Below are positions 54,534 through 64,000 of a stretch of 64,000 nucleotides of DNA, one piece after another. Within the stretch, counting starts at the first letter, position 1, and each line of letters starts with the position of its first letter. The position numbers and the translations under genes were made by a program. The notes beneath the pieces are model-generated. The model saw only the letters and a program-made list of their open reading frames with translations. It ran no database searches and was not told the DNA's origin. Source of the stretch: Clavibacter michiganensis (GTDB taxonomy: Bacteria > Actinomycetota > Actinomycetes > Actinomycetales > Microbacteriaceae); contig MDHJ01000001.1 in assembly GCA_002150995.1 (NCBI GenBank), positions 1,922,001 to 1,986,000 of the forward strand. The letters run 5' to 3'.

Positions 54534-55744
54534 TGCCATCCGAGGACCTCCAGTCCCGGCAGGCGCTTCCCCTCGAGGAACTCGAGGCTCGCGCCGCCTC
54601 CGGTCGAGATGTGACCGAAGCGGTCATCATCGAATCCGAGCGCGCGGACGGCGGCGGCGCTGTCGCCGCCTCCGACCACGGACAGCCCCTCGACGCGCGT
54701 GAGCGCGTCGGCGACCGTCTTCGTGCCGGCCGCGAACGGCTCCAGCTCGAAGACGCCCATGGGCCCGTTCCAGAACACCGTGGTCGAGCCGCGGATGATG
54801 GTGGCGAACGCCTCGGCGGTCTCGGGTCCGATGTCGAGCCCGAGCCCCTTCCCGCCCGCGGGCGTCTGCTCGATGGCGTCCGCACGCGTGACCTCGTGCG
54901 CGGCGTCGGCGGAGAACCCGTCGGCGACCACCACGTCGGTGGGGAGCACGATCTTGACGCCGCGCTCCTCCGCCTCGGCCAGGTAGCCCTTGACGGTCTC
55001 GACCTGGTCCTCCTCGAGGAGGCTGGATCCGACCGCATGGCCCTGCGCCTTGAGGAAGGTGAAGAGCATCCCGCCGCCGATGAGCAGCGAGTCGACGCGC
55101 GGCAGGAGGTGGCCGATGACGCCGAGCTTGTCGGACACCTTGGAGCCGCCGAGGACGACCGTGTAGGGCCGCTCCGGGTTCTCCGTCAGGCGGTCCAGCA
55201 CCTCGAGCTCGCTCGCGATGAGCGATCCGGCGGCGCTGGGGAGGACGGAGGCCAGCTCGAACACGCTGGCCTGCTTGCGGTGGACGACACCGAAGCCGTC
55301 GGACACGAACGCGTCCCCCAGCTCGGCGATCGACTCCGCGAAGCCGCGGCGGACGATCTCGTCCTCGCTCGTCTCCTCCGCGTGGAAGCGCAGGTTCTCG
55401 AGCACGACGACGTCGCCGTCGCCGAGCGCGCCGACGGCGGCGCGGGCGGAGTCGCCCACGGTGTCCGTCGCGAACGCGACCTCGGCGTCGAGCAGCTCGC
55501 CGAGGCGCGTCGCGACGGGCCGCAGGCTGTACTTCTCATCCGGCGTGCCGTCGGGCCGGCCCAGGTGCGAGATCACGACGACGCGCGCGCCGGCCTCGCG
55601 GAGACCCGTGAGGGTCCCCAGCGAGGCGCGGATGCGCCCGTCGTCTCCGATCACGCCGTCCTTGAGCGGGACGTTGAGGTCGCAGCGCACGATGACGCGA
55701 CGACCCCGGAGGTCCCCCAGGGAGTCGATGGTGCGGAGTGCCAC
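54530..55744 (-). CDS. pgk: Phosphoglycerate kinase
   Basis: Pgk makes ATP from 1,3-bisphosphoglycerate. [16 protein letters not shown] is the signature, [11 protein letters not shown] and [10 protein letters not shown] contact the substrate, and [18 protein letters not shown] with [12 protein letters not shown] binds the nucleotide. The 404-residue length is normal. It follows gap by 6 bases and overlaps tpiA by 4. Confidence 0.97.
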   Translation of the reverse strand: MALRTIDSLGDLRGRRVIVRCDLNVPLKDGVIGDDGRIRASLGTLTGLREAGARVVVISHLGRPDGTPDEKYSLRPVATRLGELLDAEVAFATDTVGDSARAAVGALGDGDVVVLENLRFHAEETSEDEIVRRGFAESIAELGDAFVSDGFGVVHRKQASVFELASVLPSAAGSLIASELEVLDRLTENPERPYTVVLGGSKVSDKLGVIGHLLPRVDSLLIGGGMLFTFLKAQGHAVGSSLLEEDQVETVKGYLAEAEERGVKIVLPTDVVVADGFSADAAHEVTRADAIEQTPAGGKGLGLDIGPETAEAFATIIRGSTTVFWNGPMGVFELEPFAAGTKTVADALTRVEGLSVVGGGDSAAAVRALGFDDDRFGHISTGGGASLEFLEGKRLPGLEVLGWQ

Positions 55745-55750
55745 GGCCGG

Positions 55751-56881
<1,131 letters not shown>

Positions 56882-57508
56882 CTACGAGAGGAGGAAGAGG
56901 CCCTGCGTCTTGGTGCGGGCTGCCTCGAAGCGCGCCTGCACGTCGGCCCAGTTGACGATGTTCCAGAACGCCTTGACGTAGTCGGCCTTCACGTTGACGT
57001 AGTCGAGGTAGAAGGCGTGCTCCCACATGTCGAGCAGCAGGATCGGCACGGTCGCCGCGGCGAGGTTGCCCTGGTGGTCGTACAGCTGCTCGATGATGAG
57101 CTTCTGGCCGAGCGAGTCCCACGCGAGGATGCTCCAGCCGGAGCCCTGGATGCCGAGGGCGGAGGCCGTGAAGTGGGCCTGGAACTTGTCGTACGAGCCG
57201 AAGAACTCGTCGATGGCCGCGGCGAGCTCGCCGGTGGGCTTGTCGCCGCCGTCGGGGCTGAGGTTGTTCCAGAACACCGTGTGGTTCACGTGGCCCGCGA
57301 GGTTGAACGCGAGGTCCTTCTGCAGCTTGTTGACGAACGTCAGGTCGCCGGCGTCGCGCGCCTCCTGCAGCTTGACGAGGGCGGTGTTCGCGCCGTCGAC
57401 GTAGGTCTTGTGGTGCTTGTCGTGGTGCAGCTCCATGATGCGGCCGCTGATGCTCGGCTCGAGGGCCGAGTAGTCGTACGGGAGGTCGACGAGAGTGTAG
57501 TCAGCCAT
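56882..57508 (-). CDS. sodA: Superoxide dismutase, Mn/Fe family
   Basis: A 208-residue SOD that removes superoxide. The N-terminal helices hold the first metal ligand in [16 protein letters not shown], the second His is in [16 protein letters not shown], and the last two are in [20 protein letters not shown] (Asp and His). [13 protein letters not shown] is conserved. The pattern suits the manganese type, but metal choice cannot be proven from sequence. GAGGAG precedes the ATG. A small hairpin (57540-57556) lies in the leader. Confidence 0.94.
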   Translation of the reverse strand: MADYTLVDLPYDYSALEPSISGRIMELHHDKHHKTYVDGANTALVKLQEARDAGDLTFVNKLQKDLAFNLAGHVNHTVFWNNLSPDGGDKPTGELAAAIDEFFGSYDKFQAHFTASALGIQGSGWSILAWDSLGQKLIIEQLYDHQGNLAAATVPILLLDMWEHAFYLDYVNVKADYVKAFWNIVNWADVQARFEAARTKTQGLFLLS

Positions 57509-57539
57509 AGGTGTATCTCCTCTTCATTGCCCGGGGGCT

Positions 57540-57578
57540 CCCGGCCAGAGGCCGGGGGTGGGTGACGGATCGAGTCTA
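57540..57578 (-). promoter_or_regulatory. sod promoter and leader hairpin
   Basis: TAGACT (57573-57578) on the minus strand, 64 bases before the start, and a 7-base hairpin CCCGGCC/GGCCGGG with a 3-base loop (57540-57556) in the transcribed leader. Confidence 0.45.
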
Positions 57579-57685
57579 GTCCGGCGGCCCTCCGCGGGAC
57601 CTGGCCGGATGACGCCGGACGTCGAGCGGATCCCGCCCGCAGCCCGCCGGGGACAGCGCCGCCTGCCGCGGGCAGCCGAGGCGGA

Positions 57686-58666
57686 TCAGACGTCGTCGAG
57701 GTCGGCCGGGAGGTTGGCGTCGGTACCGGGCAGGCCCTCGTCGACGGCCTTCTTGTCCGCCATCGCCAGAAGGCGGCGGATGCGCCCGGCGACCGCGTCC
57801 TTGGTCATGGGCGGATCGGCGTGGTGGCCCAGCTCGTCGAGGCTCGAGTCGCGGAAGCGCAGGCGCAGGTCGCCGGCGTACTTGAGGTGCTCCGGGATGT
57901 CGGGCCCCAGGATCTCCATCGCCCGCTCCACCCGCGCGCACGCGGCGACGGCCGCCTGCGCGGAGCGGCGGAGGTTCGCGTCGTCGAAGTTGACCAGGCG
58001 GTTGGCGGTGGCGCGCACCTCGCGACGCTGCCGCATCTCCTCCCAGTTGACGACCGTGCCCTGCGCGCCCATGGCCCGGAGCATCTGGCCGATGGCGTCG
58101 CCGTCGCGGATCACGACGCGATGCACCCCGCGGACCTCGCGGGCCTTCGCGCTCACGTCGAGGCGGCCGGCGGCGCCGACGAGGGCCATCGCCGCCTCGT
58201 TGCCGGGGCAGGTCACCTCGAGGGCTGCCGAGCGACCGGGATCGGTGAGCGTGCCGGCCGCGAGGAAGGCGCCGCGCCACACGGCGGCGATCTCCTCGCG
58301 CGAGCCCGTGGTGAGTCGGTTGGGGAGGCCGCGGATGGGCCGGCGTCGCGCGTCGAGGAGGCCCGTCTGCCGGGCCAGGGTCTCGCCGCCCTCCATGACG
58401 CGGACGAGGTAGTGCGTGGCGCGGCGCATCCCGGACGCGGGGATCACGGAGATGTCGCTGCGGACCCCGTAGAGCTCGGCCAGGTCCTTGCGCACGCGGC
58501 GGGCGAGGAGAGGCGTGTCGAGCTCGGACTCCACGGCGATGCGGTTCGAGATGAGGTGCAGACCGCCGGAGAAGCGGAGGATCGTGGCCAGCTCGGCAGC
58601 CCTCACCGTGGTCTTGCTGACCTCGACGCGTGACAGTTCTTCCTTGACGTCCGAGGTCAGAGGCAA
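57686..58666 (-). CDS. whiA: Sporulation/division regulator WhiA
   Basis: WhiA is a DNA-binding protein with a degenerate LAGLIDADG homing-endonuclease fold and a C-terminal helix-turn-helix. In streptomycetes it controls sporulation septation; elsewhere it affects division. [49 protein letters not shown] and the C-terminal [20 protein letters not shown] are family marks. No ATG fits; the start is a TTG at 58666 with GGGAG 7 bases upstream. Length is 326 residues. It lies 29 bases after rapZ. Confidence 0.92.
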   Translation of the reverse strand: MPLTSDVKEELSRVEVSKTTVRAAELATILRFSGGLHLISNRIAVESELDTPLLARRVRKDLAELYGVRSDISVIPASGMRRATHYLVRVMEGGETLARQTGLLDARRRPIRGLPNRLTTGSREEIAAVWRGAFLAAGTLTDPGRSAALEVTCPGNEAAMALVGAAGRLDVSAKAREVRGVHRVVIRDGDAIGQMLRAMGAQGTVVNWEEMRQRREVRATANRLVNFDDANLRRSAQAAVAACARVERAMEILGPDIPEHLKYAGDLRLRFRDSSLDELGHHADPPMTKDAVAGRIRRLLAMADKKAVDEGLPGTDANLPADLDDV

Positions 58667-58695
58667 ATGCTTACTCCCTTGATGAGATGGGTGCC

Positions 58696-59571
58696 CTACT
58701 CCCGGCCGAGGTCGCGGTGCTTGGTGCTGACAGCGACGCCGGGAAGGGCGCGGAGGAGGCTGGTGAGCTCCTCGGCGACGGCCACCGAGCGGTGCTTGCC
58801 GCCGGTACAGCCGATAGCGATCGTAGCGTGTCTCTTGTTCTCCCGCTGGTACCCGGCGAGCACCGGGGCGAGGGCCCGGGCGTACGCGTGGACGAACTCC
58901 TCGGCGCCCTCCTGGCCCAGCACGTAGTCGCTGACGGCCTTGTCGCGGCCGGTGAGCGGCCGGAGCTCCGGGGTCCAGAACGGGTTCGGCAGGAAGCGCA
59001 TGTCGGCCACCATGTCGGCGTCCGCGGGCGTCCCGTACTTGAAGCCGAAGCTCATGACGGTGACGCGGACGCCGGCGTCGTCGGCCCCGCTGAACTGCTC
59101 GGTGACGGTCGTGGCCAGCTGGTGGATGTTGAGCTCGGACGTGTCGATGACGAGGTCGCTGGCCTCGCGGATCTCGATCATCCGGGCGCGCTCGGCCGCG
59201 ATGCCGTCCAGGAGCGTCCCGTTGCCCTGCAGGGGGTGCGGCCGGCGCACCTGCTCGAAGCGGCGCACGAGCGCCGCGTCCGTGGCCTCGAGGAACAGGA
59301 CGCGGAGGCGGGGTCCCGTGCCGAAGGTCTGCAGGACGTCGCGCAGCTCGGAGAAGAAGTCGCCGCCGCGGACGTCGACCACCGCGGCGATCTTCGGCAG
59401 CGACGTGCCCGCGCGGCCGGCCAGCTCGACGAGGGGCTTGAGCATCTGCGGCGGGAGGTTGTCGACGACGTACCAGCCGAGGTCCTCCAGCGCGTTGCCG
59501 ACGGTGGAGCGGCCCGCGCCGGACATCCCCGTCACGATCATGACGTCCTGCTGGGGGATCTCCACGCTCAT
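58696..59571 (-). CDS. rapZ: RNase adapter/nucleotide-binding protein RapZ (YvcJ family)
   Basis: A P-loop protein of 291 residues. The Walker A-like loop is [19 protein letters not shown], with Arg where most have Lys, as usual in actinobacteria. [18 protein letters not shown] and [19 protein letters not shown] are typical, and the C-terminal [16 protein letters not shown] binds a phosphosugar or nucleotide in E. coli. Its target here is unknown. I chose the ATG at 59571 before [17 protein letters not shown] box lies at 59610-59615. yvcK, often its neighbour, is not between it and whiA. Confidence 0.92.
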   Translation of the reverse strand: MSVEIPQQDVMIVTGMSGAGRSTVGNALEDLGWYVVDNLPPQMLKPLVELAGRAGTSLPKIAAVVDVRGGDFFSELRDVLQTFGTGPRLRVLFLEATDAALVRRFEQVRRPHPLQGNGTLLDGIAAERARMIEIREASDLVIDTSELNIHQLATTVTEQFSGADDAGVRVTVMSFGFKYGTPADADMVADMRFLPNPFWTPELRPLTGRDKAVSDYVLGQEGAEEFVHAYARALAPVLAGYQRENKRHATIAIGCTGGKHRSVAVAEELTSLLRALPGVAVSTKHRDLGRE

Positions 59572-59609
59572 GCCGGCATGCACCTCTCGTCGCGCTGGTC
59601 TGTGGGTCG

Positions 59610-59615
59610 AGTCTA
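59610..59615 (-). promoter_or_regulatory. Putative -10 box of rapZ-whiA
   Basis: TAGACT on the minus strand, 38 bases before the rapZ ATG. Confidence 0.45.
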
Positions 59616-59650
59616 GGCGGGACCCGCGACACGCCGTCCGCGGACCCGGA

Positions 59651-61576
59651 TCACGAGCGGAGCCGCTCGTAGACGGCCTGCGCGAGCGTCGGCCCGATCG
59701 TGCGGACGGCCGCGATCTCCTCGACCTCCGCCTGCTTGAGCTTGGCGACCGAGCCGAACTGCTGGAGCAGGCGCTGGACTCGCGACGGACCGAGACCCGG
59801 GATCTCGTTGAGCACCGACGTGATGTCGCGCTTCCGCCGGGCGCGCTGGTGCGTGATGGCGAAGCGGTGCGCCTCGTCGCGGATGCGCTGGATGAGGAAC
59901 AGCGCATCGCTGTTGCGCGGCAGGATGATCGGGTAGTCCGAGTCGGGCAGCCAGATCTCCTCCAGGCGCTTCGCGATGCCGGCGAGCTGGATCCCCGTCA
60001 CGCCGGACTCCTCGAGCGCACGCTGCGCGGCGGCGACCTGCGGCTGGCCGCCGTCGACGATGAGCAGGTTCGGGCTGTAGGAGAACCTGTTGACCGGCGG
60101 CGCCTCCCCGAGCTCGGGCGGCGCGGCGTCGGCTGGCACCTCCGCCTCCTTGCCGAGGTACGCCAGCCGCCGGGTGATGACCTGGTGGATGGACTCGGTG
60201 TCGTCCGTGGAGTCGGCGATGTTGAAGCGCCGGTACTGGTCCTTGCGCGGGAGGCCGTCCTCGAAGACGACCATCGACGCGACGATGTTGGTGCCGCTGA
60301 GGTGCGAGACGTCGTAGCACTCCATCCGCAGGGGGGCGTCGGGCATGCCCAGCGCCTCCTGGATGTCCGCGAGGGCCTTCGACCGCGTCGTGAAGTCGGA
60401 GCTGCGCCGCGTCTTGTAGAGCATGAGCGCGTTCTGCGCGTTGGTGGCGGCGGTCTGGGCGAGCGCCGCCTTGTCGCCGCGCTGCGCGACCCGGAGGTCC
60501 ACCTGCCAGGAGCTCGGCCGGCCGCGCCGGACTGTGCCGTCGTCCTCGCCGGCGGCCCGACGCTGGAGAGCCACAGCTCCAGCTCGGCGGCGTCCGCCGG
60601 GAGCTCCGGGACCAGGACCTCCCGCGGCGGGTGGGCCTCGTCCTCGTAGGCGTTGTGGAGGACGGTCTCGACGAGCTCGCCGATGCCGATGTCGAGCTCC
60701 TTGTCGACGACCCAGGTGCGCGTGCCCCGGATGCGGCCGCCGCGGACCATGAACTGCTGCACGGCCGCCGCCAGCTCGTCCGCGGCGATGCCGAACACGT
60801 CGGCGTCGACGCGGTCGTCGAACACGACGGCGGTCTTGGACAGCGCCGCCTCCAGCGCGCCGATGTCGTCCCGGTGCCGTGCCGCGGCCTCGTAGTCCAT
60901 CTCCGCCGCGGCGTCCTTCATCCGCTGGGTGAGCTGGCCCACGTACTTCGAGTCGTTTCCGGCCATGAAGCTCACGAAGTCGTCCGCGATCTCGCGGTGC
61001 TCCTCCTCCGAGACGCGACCGACGCAGGGCGCCGCGCAGCGGCCGATGTCGCCCAGCAGGCACGGCCGGTTGGTCTGCCGCGCCCGCTTGAACGTGCTCT
61101 CCGAGCAGGAGCGCATGGGGAACACCTTGAGCATGTGGTCGACCGTCTCGCGGATCGCCCACACCTTCGTGTACGGGCCGAAGTACTTGGCGCCGCGGAT
61201 CTTGCGGTTGCGGGTGACCATGACGCGCGGGTAGTCCTCCCCCAGCGTCACGGCGAGGTACGGGTACGACTTGTCGTCCCGGAACTTGACGTTGAAGGGC
61301 GGGTCGAACTCCTTGATCCAGGTGAACTCGAGCTGGAGCGCCTCGAACTCGCTGCCGACCACGGTCCACTCCACGCCGGCCGCGGAGGTGACCATCCGGC
61401 GCGTGCGCTCGTGCAGGCTGTGCAGGGGAGCGAAGTAGTTGGCGAGGCGGGCGCGGAGGTTGTTCGCCTTGCCCACGTAGAGCACGCGGCCGCCGGCGTC
61501 GCGGAACCGGTAGACGCCTGGCGACGTCGGGATCTCCCCGCCGCCGGACGGTACCCGACGGTGTCGGTGCGGGCCA

Positions 61577-61577
<1 letters not shown>
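59651..61577 (-). CDS. uvrC: Excinuclease ABC subunit C, two bases missing
   Basis: UvrC makes both incisions in nucleotide excision repair. The GIY-YIG domain is [20 protein letters not shown], the Cys/UVR region follows [18 protein letters not shown], the RNase H-like domain has [20 protein letters not shown] and [13 protein letters not shown], and two helix-hairpin-helix units end with [20 protein letters not shown]. The frame breaks near 61551 and 60562; adding one base at each gives 642 residues. The ATG overlaps the uvrA stop by one base (TGATG). Confidence 0.95.

Positions 61578-64000
<2,423 letters not shown>

Overview
This window is chromosomal DNA from a high-GC Gram-positive bacterium of the Actinomycetota. 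The gene content points to Microbacteriaceae, and Clavibacter or a close relative is my best guess. The supporting markers are mycothiol ligase MshC, RbpA, WhiA, OpcA, the PafB/PafC pair, Tat genes beside pafBC, and an actinobacterial-type GlgA. Almost everything is housekeeping. I see no prophage, insertion sequence, integron, CRISPR array or toxin/antitoxin island.

Layout. (1) 1-6.1 kb, minus strand: HAD phosphatase - tRNA methyltransferase trmI - FKBP lipoprotein - pafB - pafC - tatA - tatC (cut by the window edge). In many relatives this is the Pup-proteasome locus, but no proteasome or pupylation gene lies here. (2) 6.1-14.4 kb: PAC2 protein, mshC, uppP, M20 peptidase, tRNA-Leu(GAG), corA, an epimerase and a membrane J-domain protein with a NERD-like tail. 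(3) 14.4-25.3 kb: a helicase whose 3' end is tandemly repeated, an acyl-CoA dehydrogenase and a two-domain VOC protein beside a MarR-like palindrome, an SGNH hydrolase, a D,D-carboxypeptidase, an SpoU methyltransferase, a sirtuin, phosphatase, glycosyltransferase and alpha/beta hydrolase. (4) 25.4-32.5 kb, storage carbohydrate: treS, an exonuclease, rpmE2, an ABC ATPase, divergent glgA/glgC and serB. (5) 32.5-37.5 kb: a phosphotransferase, fabG, DUF3099, a small Cys/His protein, SURF1 and an ABC-F ATPase. (6) 37.7-41.8 kb: sufB-sufD-Rieske-sufC-DUF59. (7) 42-44.3 kb: heme A and heme O synthases, convergent. (8) 44.4-52.8 kb: pentose-phosphate operon tkt-tal-pgi-zwf-opcA-pgl. (9) 52.9-64 kb, minus strand: uvrA-uvrC-rapZ-whiA, sod, gap-pgk-tpiA, secG, rbpA.

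The genes combine into central carbon metabolism (glycolytic trio, oxidative pentose phosphate, glycogen and trehalose), thiol and oxidative defence (mshC, sod), Fe-S assembly, cytochrome oxidase maturation (ctaA, ctaB, SURF1), envelope work (uppP, D,D-carboxypeptidase, Tat, SecG) and DNA repair (uvrA, uvrC, pafBC). Many neighbours overlap by 4 bases (ATGA or GTGA), which implies translational coupling. Several transcription units start with a TANNNT box only 6-8 bases before the start codon, which fits leaderless mRNAs.

Major caveat. I count about 24 reading-frame breaks in otherwise well-conserved genes, including tkt, tpiA, uvrA and uvrC. Every one is repaired by adding a single base, usually in a short C or G run, and none needs a base removed. 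This looks like deletion error in the sequence, not gene decay. I annotated those genes at full extent and gave the approximate break point.
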